Below are positions 34,371 to 42,699 of a stretch of 64,000 nt of DNA, one piece after another; position 1 is the first letter of the stretch, and every line of letters starts with the position of its first letter. Source of the stretch: DATARR01 sp034666985 (GTDB lineage Bacteria > Acidobacteriota > Thermoanaerobaculia > Multivoradales > UBA5704); assembly GCA_034666985.1 (NCBI GenBank), contig JAXDKS010000047.1, positions 1-64,000 of the forward strand, in the 5' to 3' direction. The position numbers and the translations under genes are program-made. The notes under the pieces were generated by a model that searched no databases, was not told the DNA's origin, and worked only from the letters and a program-made list of their open reading frames with translations.

Positions 34371-35938
34371 TCGACCTCCCGCCCCTCTCGCGGCCAGGGG
34401 CTCGCGTCGAGAATGGAGGCGATTTCTGTTTGCAGTCCCGCCCGGGCCTCGCTAAGGTGCTCCCGCCGCGCGGCGACACGCTCGGCAAGGCTCTCGCGGC
34501 GCCGCTCCAGCCGCTGGAGCTGACCGCGTACAGAGCCTGGCGCCGGTCCCCCGCCGTACACCGCCGACTCGACACAATGGGTGGGATCGAGAACCCGGGC
34601 GAGCTCGGCCTCGTCGAGCAGGATCGCATGGCCGGTGAGCTCGCCGAGGATCTCGCCCAGCGCCGGGAGGATGGCCCCCGGCGCATCGCGGGCCTCCCGC
34701 GGCAGACGCTGCACGAGCCGGCCGACCGCTTCGTGGGCGGTTCTGAAGGCCAGCCCGTGGCGGGCCACGAGGTGGTCGGCCAGAGCTGTCATCGTGGTGC
34801 CGGCTCCCGCGAGGAACCCGCGCATGCCCTCCACGTTGACCTCCACGCCGCGCAGCATCAGGGTGGTAAGGCGTAGCGCCGACTCGATTCCGTCGAGCGC
34901 CGGCCAGAGATGCGAGACGGCCTCGGTGCCCGCCTCCACACCGTTGGTGAAAGGCGTGTTCTTGAGCGTCAGCAGCACGGCGGCGAGGGCACCCACCGGG
35001 TGGCCCGCGAGGCCACGGATGTTCTCCAGGACGAAGGCGTTGCGTTTCTGCGGCATGATCGAGCTGGTGCTCACCAACTCGTCCGGCCACGCCAGGAAGC
35101 CGTAGGCATGGCTGCCCCACGTCTGGAGATCGAGGGCGAGGCGCGTCAGCGAGATGCCGAGCACCGACAGCGCCGAGAGCACATGGACCGCGTAGTCGCG
35201 GGACGCCACGGCGTCGACCGAATTGTCGACGGTCTCGGCGAAGCCAAGCAGGGACGCGGTGAGTTCCCGGTCGATCGGGAAGGACGTCCCCATTCCGGCG
35301 GCTGCCCCCATGGGAGAACGGTTGACTTCATCGAAATCCTCGCAGAGGCGCTCCGAGGAGCGTAAGAGCTCGGCGCAGATTCCAGCCAGGTAGTGACCCA
35401 GAGTCACCGGCTGGGCGGGCTGAAGATGTGTGAAGCCGCTCATCAGCGAGCCGGCGTGAAGACCCCCCAGGTCGAGCACTGCCGCGAGCAGGTCCATTGA
35501 GCGGTCGAGCAACTCGAGCAGACGTCCCCGCAGGCGCAGGCGCACCACGGTGGCATTAATGTCATTGCGGCTGCGGGCGACGTGGGCGGCGCCGCCGACC
35601 AGGCTGCCGAGGCGATCGATGTAGTGGCGCTCGTAGACCAAATACAGCCCACGGTGCGACGGCGGCTGCCCGAGGACCGGCTCACCCGCGGCCAGGGCCG
35701 ACGCCAACTCACGGTTTACCGCGAACAGCTCGGCGGCGCTCCCGGCCGCGAGGATACCCGTCCGGACCAGCATGACCGTATGCGCGGCATCGATCTCCAG
35801 GAGCCATGGCAGCACCTCTTGACGATCGTCCAGAAAGTGCGGCTCGTAAAGCAGCTCGAACAAGACCGGATGCGGCCCCTGCGACAGGAGCCCGATCGCT
35901 TGCGATGCGGTAGGTTTCCGCGACTCGGATCTGGTCAA
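34367..35938 (-). CDS. Argininosuccinate lyase / fumarase superfamily enzyme
   Basis: About 523 residues, a little longer than housekeeping argininosuccinate lyase (about 460). The superfamily signature SSIMPQKRN lies near residues 293-302, and SRNDI and GFTHLQPAQP, both typical of argininosuccinate lyase, are present. Enzymes of this fold eliminate fumarate from N-substituted aspartates. In this context the natural guess is release of fumarate from an N-succinyl intermediate made by the PLP or ATP-grasp neighbour, leaving a new amine. The likely start is TTG 35938: it shares TTGA with the racemase stop, and GGAGG and GGGAG lie upstream. The open frame to 36163 is only a shadow of the racemase. 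No other arginine gene is nearby, against a housekeeping role. Confidence 0.88.
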   Translation of the reverse strand: MTRSESRKPTASQAIGLLSQGPHPVLFELLYEPHFLDDRQEVLPWLLEIDAAHTVMLVRTGILAAGSAAELFAVNRELASALAAGEPVLGQPPSHRGLYLVYERHYIDRLGSLVGGAAHVARSRNDINATVVRLRLRGRLLELLDRSMDLLAAVLDLGGLHAGSLMSGFTHLQPAQPVTLGHYLAGICAELLRSSERLCEDFDEVNRSPMGAAAGMGTSFPIDRELTASLLGFAETVDNSVDAVASRDYAVHVLSALSVLGISLTRLALDLQTWGSHAYGFLAWPDELVSTSSIMPQKRNAFVLENIRGLAGHPVGALAAVLLTLKNTPFTNGVEAGTEAVSHLWPALDGIESALRLTTLMLRGVEVNVEGMRGFLAGAGTTMTALADHLVARHGLAFRTAHEAVGRLVQRLPREARDAPGAILPALGEILGELTGHAILLDEAELARVLDPTHCVESAVYGGGPAPGSVRGQLQRLERRRESLAERVAARREHLSEARAGLQTEIASILDASPWPREGREVE

Positions 35939-36786
35939 GCTCCCGGCGCCTCCGCCAGCTCGGGCAGCTCCGATCCGGCGTAAAACCAGTCGGGATCCTG
36001 CAGCCTCCGGGCCGCGGTCAGGAGAGGATCGACGACGTCGAAGCCATCCCTCCCTGCGGGCCGGGCCGCGATCTCCTGCTGGCAGAGGTGGAGCTCCGTA
36101 CAGGCGAAAACGAAACCGTCGACCCCGTACTTCAGGCCGAGCCCGTCGAGCCAGGTGCAACAACCGGCCGGCGGCTCACCAATCTTGAGCCGGTAGATCC
36201 AATCATGGACGGCGCGCTGATCCTCCGCATCCGGCCAGCGTATCCAGGGGCTGAGCAGATCCCACCTCGGGTGCCGCTCGAAGAGGCGCGTCGCCCGCGT
36301 GCCGTGCGTCGCCAGCAGCAGGCGGGGCCGAGGCGACGCCAACACGTCGTCGGCGATGAGGTCGATCAACGAGATGATTTTGCGCCGCAGAGGCTCGCGG
36401 AGACCGGGAAGCAGGTGGTGAATGGTGATGCAGGCGACCAGCAGCCTCTCGGCCCCGAGGGCTGCCAACTCTTCCAGTGCCCGCGAAAGACTCTCGGCCA
36501 GCTCCTCCGTGACGCCGGCCAGGATGGCCTCGCTGCGGTCGGGGAACGACGGGTCCGAGACGAGGACACAGATGGGCATCCGCTGCTCCGGCTCCGCCAG
36601 GTTGAGGCGATAGACGGTCTTGAGGAATTCCGCCGAGGCAAGCGGCCCCATGCCGCCCAGAATCCCGAGCCGGCACCGGCGCTCCGGCACGGCCGTCGTC
36701 CGCCGTAGCACACCACCGCCCAACGGCTGCGAAGAGCTTTTACTTATCAGCGCATAGTTGATATTGCTGCTCTTTACCGGCGTCAT
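35935..36786 (-). CDS. Aspartate/glutamate racemase family protein
   Basis: A 283-residue racemase of the Asp/Glu/hydantoin family. GILGGMGPLAS marks the first nucleotide-like loop, and both catalytic cysteines are in place: C119 in VACITIH and C229 in FACTELH. Two-cysteine, cofactor-free members interconvert L- and D-aspartate or glutamate. The first gene of the minus-strand run, divergent from the methyltransferase. Since none of the NRPS modules here has an epimerase domain, this enzyme may provide a free D-amino acid for direct activation, or a D-Asp donor to the adjacent PLP/lyase pair. ATG start with a weak ribosome site; a GTG about 75 bases downstream is a less likely alternative. Confidence 0.9.
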   Translation of the reverse strand: MTPVKSSNINYALISKSSSQPLGGGVLRRTTAVPERRCRLGILGGMGPLASAEFLKTVYRLNLAEPEQRMPICVLVSDPSFPDRSEAILAGVTEELAESLSRALEELAALGAERLLVACITIHHLLPGLREPLRRKIISLIDLIADDVLASPRPRLLLATHGTRATRLFERHPRWDLLSPWIRWPDAEDQRAVHDWIYRLKIGEPPAGCCTWLDGLGLKYGVDGFVFACTELHLCQQEIAARPAGRDGFDVVDPLLTAARRLQDPDWFYAGSELPELAEAPGA

Positions 36787-36881
36787 CGTATCTCAGCTTA
36801 GCACCTATCGTAAATTCTCTCCAGTCTCGGGCGATCACCGCCGGTCGCTCATCATCCCATTCATCGACTCACCGTGGCCGG

Positions 36882-36911
36882 TTGCCGGTCGAGAACACCA
36901 ATTGCTATACT
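36882..36911 (+). promoter_or_regulatory. Sigma70-like promoter for the methyltransferase gene
   Basis: TTGCCG at 36882-36887 and TATACT at 36906-36911, 18 bases apart, then AGAGGAG at 36932-36938 and ATG 36946. It lies in the 159-base divergent gap (36787-36945) between racemase and methyltransferase. I see no equally good minus-strand promoter for the racemase operon; this gap is the only sizeable upstream space for it. Confidence 0.5.
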
Positions 36912-36945
36912 GCCGCCGCGATTATGCTCTCAGAGGAGACTTAAT

Positions 36946-38223
36946 ATGATGAGCGCCGGGCTTCAGAACCTTCACTTTGCGACCGATCAGCGGTCGGTTG
37001 ATAACTTGAACTCCGAGTTTTATGGCCAGATCCTGTATCCCTGGCCACCCTGGTCTTTCGAAAGGGTGCAGCGAGCCGACCTTGGGGTGCGCATGCTTTC
37101 TCAAGACATCGGCTATTGGGACCGAACCGTGCTGCCGGCCGAGCCGCGCATCTGGGTCGCGGGATGTGGTACCAACCAGGCATTGATTACCGCGCTTCGG
37201 TTTCCGCAGGCCCAGGTCCTGGGCTCCGATCTTTCCGCCGAGTCACTGGCGGTCTGCGCCACCAATGCGCGCAGCCTCGACGTCGGCAATCTCGAGCTGA
37301 AGCACGAAAGCATCAACCAGGCCAGCTATACGAGCTGCTTCGATTACGTCATCTGCACCGGTGTGATCCATCACAATGCCGATCCGCTCGTCGCGCTCTC
37401 TCGATTGGCCGGCGCCCTGAGGCCCGAAGGTCTGCTCGAGCTCATGGTTTACAATCAGTTCCATCGCATTTTGACCTCGTCTTTCCAAATGGCGCTCTGG
37501 CTGCTGCTGGGCAGACCGGCGAAGCCCGACCTGGTGAGCGAGCTGCCGATGGCCAGGCGGCTGACCAACGCCTGCCCTCCTGATACCTTGATGTCCGCCT
37601 TCCTCGCCACCCTGGAAGAGACGCCGGACGCTCGATTCGCCGACGCCCTCCTGCAACCCGTGGAGCACAGCTTCACCGTCGAAACCCTGCAGCGGGCGGC
37701 GGCAGGTTGCAATATCGAAATGCTCACGTTCTGCAACGACGCCTTCAGCCGCAGCTCCAGTGTGGCGGACTGGAACCTGGAGATCCAGGACGAGGACCTC
37801 CGGGGGCTCTACATGGCTCTCCCTGACGCCGAGCGCTGGCAGATCACCAACCTGCTTCTCGCCGAGTCCTCTCCGATGCTCTGGTTCTACTTCCAGCGAA
37901 CGGACTGCCCGCGCCCACGCAAGCCCGAGAGGCTGATCTGTGAGGAGTTTCTCGACACCCGATTCGTGCGGGTCAAGACCGAAAAGGAAGTTTTTTCCCG
38001 CAAGCTGAACGGCGGCTATGCGGGCCCGCCGACCCGCGCTCCGTTCCCGGGGGGGGAGCCGAGCGATCCGCTCGCCAAGCGCGTCTTCATGGACCTCGAC
38101 GAGGGCGCGCCGTTCCGGGAGACACTGAAAAAGATGACGATCGAGCCGACCTTTTCACGGTGCAACCGGTTACGACTGCAACTCGCGACCTCCGGCGGTC
38201 CCTATCTGGAAGCCGTCGAGTGA
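36946..38223 (+). CDS. Class I SAM-dependent methyltransferase with extra C-terminal region
   Basis: A 425-residue protein. The SAM-binding motif VAGCGTNQ is followed by an acidic turn (GSDLSAES), and CTGVIHHNADP is a typical post-motif loop of class I methyltransferases. The methyltransferase core ends near residue 200; the remaining 220 residues have no motif I recognise. Start ATG 36946 follows AGAGGAG by 7 bases (a second ATG follows at once). It is the only plus-strand gene within the cluster, divergent from the precursor operon and converging on the carbamoyltransferase. A tailoring N- or O-methylation is the simplest role; methyltransferase acceptors cannot be told from sequence. Confidence 0.83.
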   Translation: MMSAGLQNLHFATDQRSVDNLNSEFYGQILYPWPPWSFERVQRADLGVRMLSQDIGYWDRTVLPAEPRIWVAGCGTNQALITALRFPQAQVLGSDLSAESLAVCATNARSLDVGNLELKHESINQASYTSCFDYVICTGVIHHNADPLVALSRLAGALRPEGLLELMVYNQFHRILTSSFQMALWLLLGRPAKPDLVSELPMARRLTNACPPDTLMSAFLATLEETPDARFADALLQPVEHSFTVETLQRAAAGCNIEMLTFCNDAFSRSSSVADWNLEIQDEDLRGLYMALPDAERWQITNLLLAESSPMLWFYFQRTDCPRPRKPERLICEEFLDTRFVRVKTEKEVFSRKLNGGYAGPPTRAPFPGGEPSDPLAKRVFMDLDEGAPFRETLKKMTIEPTFSRCNRLRLQLATSGGPYLEAVE

Positions 38224-38252
38224 TCCCGTCGCCGGCAAAGATCCGGAGCAGC

Positions 38253-38270
38253 GCGGCGCGGCTGCGCCGC
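38253..38270. terminator. Hairpin between convergent genes, possible bidirectional terminator
   Basis: GCGGCGC (38253-38259) and GCGCCGC (38264-38270) form a perfect 7-base stem with a 4-base loop in the 48-base gap between the convergent methyltransferase and carbamoyltransferase stops. There is no T-tract on either side, so intrinsic termination is uncertain. Confidence 0.3.
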
Positions 38271-38271
38271 C

Positions 38272-40071
38272 TCAGACCTCGAGATCCTTGAGGGGGGCAT
38301 TGGTGAGCCGCTTCGCCCACGGACCTCTCTCGGCGCGATTCAAGGTAGCCGCCGGAGCCTCCTCGGCGGCGCGTTTGACCGCGACGTAGCCGTCGAGGAC
38401 AAGGGCGTCGAGCGCGGACTCGAGGAAAAGCTCCACGGCCTGCTCCGGCGTCTCGACGATCGGCATACCGCGCCGGTTGAACGAAGTGTTGAGCAGCACC
38501 GGGATCCCGGAAAGCTCCTCGAACTTGCGCAGCACCTGATAAAAGCCGGACGTCATCTCGGGCGTGACGGTCTGGACGCGCGCCGAGCCGTCCTGGTGGA
38601 CGACCGCCGGGATCTCGCCGCGCCACTCCGGCCGGGTCTGCCCGACCAGGATCATGTAAGGGCTCTCGTCTACGCCTTCGAAGAAACGCGCGCACTCCTC
38701 GCGCACAACGGCCGGCGCGAACGGGCGGAAGTCCTCGCGGAACTTGATCTTCTGATTGATGAAATCGCGGATCGCGGGGTTCCGCGGATCGGCCAGGATG
38801 CTGCGGTGGCCGAGGGCGCGAGGTCCGAACTCGGAACCGCCTTCGAACCAGCCCACCACCTTGCCCTCCGCGAGGAGCTTCGCCGCAACCGCGGGAGCGT
38901 CATCCTCCTTCGCGTAGTCGAATCGATGGGAGCTCGCCAGGAGAGCCTTGAGGGCGTCCCCGTCGGAGTAGGCACGCCCGAAGAGAGTGGAGCCCGAATG
39001 CCGGCGGCGCTCGCCTTTCAGCACCTCCAGCCAGCCATAGTAGGCGCAGCCCAGCGCCACGCCGTTGTCGGCGGCGGCAGGCTGCATGTAGAGGCCGGTG
39101 AAGCTCGACTCCCTGAGGATGCGTGCGTTGGCGACGGCGTTGAGGGCAACTCCGCCCGCGTAGCCCAGGTTCTCGGCCGGTGCCATGCGGAAGCGCGACT
39201 CCACGAGGTAGAGCAACGCCCGCTCGATCTCCGATTGGATCCAACGCGCGATGTCCGCGTAGTACTGGAAGTTTTCCTTGAGATCCTCGTAGCGCCTGCG
39301 GGGCCGCTCGAAACGAGCCATCCAATCGTAGCGCACGAAGCACCGGCCGTCGCGCAACTCGAACGCCTCGAACGGGTAGACGCCAAGCTTGCCGTAGGGT
39401 GCGAGCCCCATCAGCTTGCCGGGATCGTCCATGCCCTGGAAGACGTACTGGCTGACCGCCGAGTAGAGTCCTCCGATCGAGTGCTTGGAAGTCGCCGGGC
39501 ACATCGTGTAGCTCTTGAGGAAGTAGCCCCAGGGCGAGAAGTCTTTGTAGATGGTGGAGAGCTTGCCGTCCCGATAGTGGTAGTAGCTGTCCTTCTCGAA
39601 AAGAAGGTGGTTGGTGTCGGGATCGGGCGGCGGGACGGCGGGCGTCGCGCCTTCGAGATCGAGGCAGTCGTCGAAGCTGCTGCCGCAGCCGTCGACGACC
39701 AGGATACCCATCTCGGCGAAGGGGCAGGTGCCGATGACGCTGTAGGCGTGAGCGAGGTGATGCGAGATGGTCACCACGCGGGCCGAGTCGGGGATGATGC
39801 GCGGCACGCCTTGGAAAAACTTGTTCCCACGGTCCAGGTTGGAGAAGTTCGCGTTCTGCACCACGAGGTCGACGTCGTCGAAAGTGATGCCCTCGGCCTC
39901 CAGGCAGTAGAGGATCGTCTCGGTGTCCCCGAAGCCGTCGTGCTTCTGGCGGGTGATCCTCTCCTTCTCGATGGCGACACAGATCTCACCGTCGCGCAGC
40001 AGGCAGGTGGACCCGTCGTGCGACAGTCCGGTTCCCAGGACGTACGTTGGCTTGCTCCGCGGTTTGCTCAT
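38272..40071 (-). CDS. Carbamoyltransferase, NodU/CmcH/TobZ family
   Basis: A 599-residue O-carbamoyltransferase. The N-terminal Kae1-like half has LGTGLSHDGS and the metal-binding HHLAHAYS; the C-terminal half has the family signature GGSEFGPRALGHRSILADPR, KFREDFRPFAP and LNTSFN. These enzymes transfer the carbamoyl group of carbamoyl phosphate, via carbamoyl-adenylate, to a hydroxyl of a natural product. A hydroxyl acceptor could come from the dioxygenase of this cluster or from a Ser-type residue. AAGGGGAGGAG lies just before the ATG. It is followed 83 bases upstream by the exporter stop, in the same direction, so the two may be co-transcribed from the exporter promoter. Confidence 0.92.
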   Translation of the reverse strand: MSKPRSKPTYVLGTGLSHDGSTCLLRDGEICVAIEKERITRQKHDGFGDTETILYCLEAEGITFDDVDLVVQNANFSNLDRGNKFFQGVPRIIPDSARVVTISHHLAHAYSVIGTCPFAEMGILVVDGCGSSFDDCLDLEGATPAVPPPDPDTNHLLFEKDSYYHYRDGKLSTIYKDFSPWGYFLKSYTMCPATSKHSIGGLYSAVSQYVFQGMDDPGKLMGLAPYGKLGVYPFEAFELRDGRCFVRYDWMARFERPRRRYEDLKENFQYYADIARWIQSEIERALLYLVESRFRMAPAENLGYAGGVALNAVANARILRESSFTGLYMQPAAADNGVALGCAYYGWLEVLKGERRRHSGSTLFGRAYSDGDALKALLASSHRFDYAKEDDAPAVAAKLLAEGKVVGWFEGGSEFGPRALGHRSILADPRNPAIRDFINQKIKFREDFRPFAPAVVREECARFFEGVDESPYMILVGQTRPEWRGEIPAVVHQDGSARVQTVTPEMTSGFYQVLRKFEELSGIPVLLNTSFNRRGMPIVETPEQAVELFLESALDALVLDGYVAVKRAAEEAPAATLNRAERGPWAKRLTNAPLKDLEV

Positions 40072-40154
40072 CTCCTCCCCTTCTCAGGCTTCGCACAGTA
40101 CTAGGGGACTCCTCAGCGAGTCAAGAAAATGACTGGTGTCGCCGGCCCTCCGGG

Positions 40155-41897
40155 TCAGTCGAGGGAATCGATGAGGGAGGCCTCGACGGCCGGGGCGCGG
40201 GAAGGGGTGAAATCGCGGGCGGCCGCGAGCCATCCGAGATATTCCCTCACCCCGCCGTCATAGACGATCTGTCCATAGTCGAGCTTGACGATGCGGTCGG
40301 CCACCCGGTAGTAGTGGTCGTCGTGGCTGATGACGATCACGGTCTTGCCCCGCTCCTTCAGCTCGGGCAGGAGCTGGAGATAGAAAATCTCCTTGAACTG
40401 CGGATCCTGATCCGCCGCCCACTCGTCGAACACATAGATCGACCGGTCTTCCAGGTAGGCGGTGAGGAGGGCGAGCCGCTTGCGCTGGCCCTGGGAAAGG
40501 TCGAGGGTCGAGAGCGTCCCGTCCTCCACCCGGACCTTGCGGTCGAGGTGGAGCTTGGTCAGATAACGCCGGGCGCTCTCGTCGAGCCGGGGTCTCTCGA
40601 GGCCGAGCAGCGCGTCGAAGAGGAAGAAGTCGGAGAAGACCACCGAGAAGAGCTGGCGGTAGAGGTCTCGGGTCTGGTCGGTGACGGGAGCTCCGTTCAG
40701 CCGCACCCCTCCGCTCTCGGGCGCATACAGGCCGAGGATGATCTTCGCCAGAGTGGTCTTGCCGCTGCCGTTGCCGCCGACGAGGAAGACCAGCTCTCCC
40801 GCGTTGATCTCGAGGTCGATCGGTCCGAGGGTGAAGCACTCGTCCTTCTCCTCGCGGTAGAAGGTGTGGGTGGCTGCCGCGAGTTGCAGGCAGTGCCACG
40901 ACGGGAGCGCCAGAGGGCCTCTGTCGCCCTCCGTGGCCTTGTCCGCCAAAGACAGGCCGAGGCGCTCCACCTTTTTGGCGGAGACCACGGCCCTGCCCAG
41001 GGACGGGAGGAGATTGAGGAGCACGTCCAAGGGGGTCAACATGTAGAGGATGATCAGGGTGAAGCCGGTGACCACCGGCCGGTCCAGCACCAGGCGGCCC
41101 GGAAGGACGAAGAGGACGAGCCCGATCACCACGAAGAAGAGTACTTGCCCCCAACTGTTGGCGATGGCGGCGATCGTCGCGCCCGCGACGCTGTGCTGCC
41201 GCAGGGACATCGACGACGGCTCCAGCTTCTGGGAGAGGAATGCCTCCCTTCGCCGGCGATGAATCTTCAGCTCCTTGGTCCCCGAGGTGATGCCGCGCAA
41301 ATGCTCAAAGACCTGATCCCAGTCCTCGCGGCCCGCGCCGAAATGCTGAAAAGCCTTGCGCAGGGGAGCCTGATAGCTGACGACGCCCACCGCGACGGCG
41401 ACAAGGACGATCAAGAGCAGCTTCCACGAGAGCCAGCCCAGATAGGCGAGGCACCCCGCGACCACCGTCGCCTGGAGGCAGGCCAGGGGGATGGTGGTCA
41501 GAGCCGCCGTGATCGTCCCGATGTCCTCGGTCAGCGTCGCCAGCAGGCGAGACGGCCCCACCTCCTCCAGCGCGCGCAGGGGCGCCGCGAGAATCCTCCG
41601 GCTCAGATTCATGCGCAGGTCGAAGACGATCCCTTGCGAGAGAACCGCCAGGAAATACTGAGAGGCGAAGCGGGCGAGAGGCAGCACGATGCAAAGCCCC
41701 ACGAACGCCCAGGCGAGGTTCCCGGCAGGCTTCCCGGAGTGCGCCAGCTTGGCGTTGATGACGGCGAGCAGGCAGGTGCTCGCGAGCCCGGCAATCACTC
41801 CCGTAGCCATCAGAAGAAACGTCTGAAGGCGAGCGAAACGGAGGCTGCCGTCGGTCGCGCGGATGAGAAAGCCGAGCAGTTTGATGAGGTTGACCAT
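40155..41897 (-). CDS. Cyclic-peptide export ABC transporter (SyrD/PvdE family)
   Basis: About 580 residues, a fused half-transporter: roughly six membrane helices in residues 1-320, then an ATPase domain with Walker A GGNGSGKTT near 374, signature LSQGQRKR near 469 and Walker B YVFDEWAADQDP. The WAADQDP form after the Walker B Asp-Glu is characteristic of the SyrD/PvdE group that exports lipopeptides and siderophore precursors. It is the obvious export pump for the product of this cluster. I take ATG 41897 (MVNLIKLL) because it matches the usual N-terminus of the family; a TTG at 41933 would add 12 residues. Neither has a strong ribosome site. Confidence 0.93.
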   Translation of the reverse strand: MVNLIKLLGFLIRATDGSLRFARLQTFLLMATGVIAGLASTCLLAVINAKLAHSGKPAGNLAWAFVGLCIVLPLARFASQYFLAVLSQGIVFDLRMNLSRRILAAPLRALEEVGPSRLLATLTEDIGTITAALTTIPLACLQATVVAGCLAYLGWLSWKLLLIVLVAVAVGVVSYQAPLRKAFQHFGAGREDWDQVFEHLRGITSGTKELKIHRRRREAFLSQKLEPSSMSLRQHSVAGATIAAIANSWGQVLFFVVIGLVLFVLPGRLVLDRPVVTGFTLIILYMLTPLDVLLNLLPSLGRAVVSAKKVERLGLSLADKATEGDRGPLALPSWHCLQLAAATHTFYREEKDECFTLGPIDLEINAGELVFLVGGNGSGKTTLAKIILGLYAPESGGVRLNGAPVTDQTRDLYRQLFSVVFSDFFLFDALLGLERPRLDESARRYLTKLHLDRKVRVEDGTLSTLDLSQGQRKRLALLTAYLEDRSIYVFDEWAADQDPQFKEIFYLQLLPELKERGKTVIVISHDDHYYRVADRIVKLDYGQIVYDGGVREYLGWLAAARDFTPSRAPAVEASLIDSLD

Positions 41898-42023
41898 AAG
41901 GGAGGATCTCGGCAGAGGCTTATCGACGCTCAACGGCCATCAAGATATATCAAGGATGATGGAGCAAAGAAAAGGTGCCGCAGGGCCTGTTCCAGATCCG
42001 TGTGACCCCGGCCTGGCCGGGAC

Positions 42024-42053
42024 AAAAAGGGGGCGTGCACTCGGCACGCCCCC
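42024..42053 (-). terminator. Intrinsic terminator of the small minus-strand gene
   Basis: A perfect 10-base stem (42029-42038 with 42044-42053, loop of 5) is followed on the minus strand by TTTTT at 42028-42024. It lies 28 bases after the TGA at 42083-42081 and before the exporter start, so it ends the small gene's transcript and isolates the exporter. Confidence 0.8.
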
Positions 42054-42080
42054 CCGGGACGAGTCCTACTTGCTGCTGGA

Positions 42081-42369
42081 TCAGGCCGCAGCAGGCGTGG
42101 GAGCCGGCGTCGTTGGCGGCACCACTTGAGGGAAAGGGCTCCCGTGTGGGCTCGCTGCGCACCTCGATAGTGAGGGACTCGCCCACCGTGGATACGGCCG
42201 CACGAATGCTCTCCATCAAGCGCACCACATCCTCACTCGTGATCGCGACCCGAAGCTGGTCGGCGTTTCGGACTTCATGTGCGTCATCTTACCCGGTTCT
42301 CGCGTCAAAGATGGCAGGCCCAAAAGCCAAGGCGATGGGGCCGCCTGGCACGACCTCAGGTCCTGTCAC
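42081..42369 (-). pseudogene. Small frameshifted protein gene, unknown function
   Basis: Read on the minus strand from GTG 42369, one frame gives a natural-looking peptide (VTGPEVVPGG... FDARTG) to TAA at 42291. The same frame continues after the stop as HEVRNADQLRVAITSEDVV and LMESIRAAVSTVGESL. A +1 shift at the run CCCTTTCCC then gives a proline-rich end (QVVPPTTPAPTPAAA) and TGA at 42083. Joined, these make one protein of about 95 residues with a stop and a frameshift in it. The terminator just downstream supports a real former gene. I recognise no family. Alternatives: sequencing indels, or a shorter gene starting at one of the GTG/ATG codons inside the second part. Confidence 0.4.
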
Positions 42370-42699
42370 GAAATGACCGCGCCAAGGAAAAACGGAGTTA
42401 GCAGGCCGGCGGGACGCCAGCGCTCCCAGGGGGGGCCTCCGCTTCAAGGTTTCTCCACCCCGCCGCCGCCAGCCACTTCCCTAGCCCCAGGCGCTCGCCC
42501 GCGAAGGGAGGCCAGCAGTTGATCCGCGAGCGGATCCTGCAAGGAGATAGGCTCTTCCTTCGGACCGCCGGCCCCTTCGGCCCAACGGGCCGGGCGTACG
42601 GTCGCCGTGGATCAATCGGTCGGCTTGGCATGACTCATTCTATTAGTCATATCACGAGCAGTGATTAGGCGTTGCCGCCCGCTGGAATTGCGGACGGGT
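42370..42699. other. Apparently non-coding stretch with a GC-rich inverted motif
   Basis: About 330 bases between the small frameshifted gene and the beta-glucan-synthase fragment. No convincing coding frame. It contains GGCCGGCGGGACGCCAGCG followed by CTCCCAGG near 42400-42430. The end of that motif (CGCTCCCAGG) recurs in the hairpin at 60430-60453, so it may be a dispersed intergenic repeat. A short plus-strand run near 42520 reads QLIRERILQGDRLF, vaguely like a GntR helix, but it is too short to call. Confidence 0.4.

Noticed and set aside
34367..35938. Housekeeping argininosuccinate lyase (argH)
   Set aside because: No other arginine gene nearby, longer than usual, and tightly coupled to a PLP and ATP-grasp pair in a natural-product cluster.
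42398..42631. Minus-strand ORF of 77 codons in the spacer
   Set aside because: Pro/Arg-rich shadow-type composition, no ribosome site, and covers a likely intergenic repeat.
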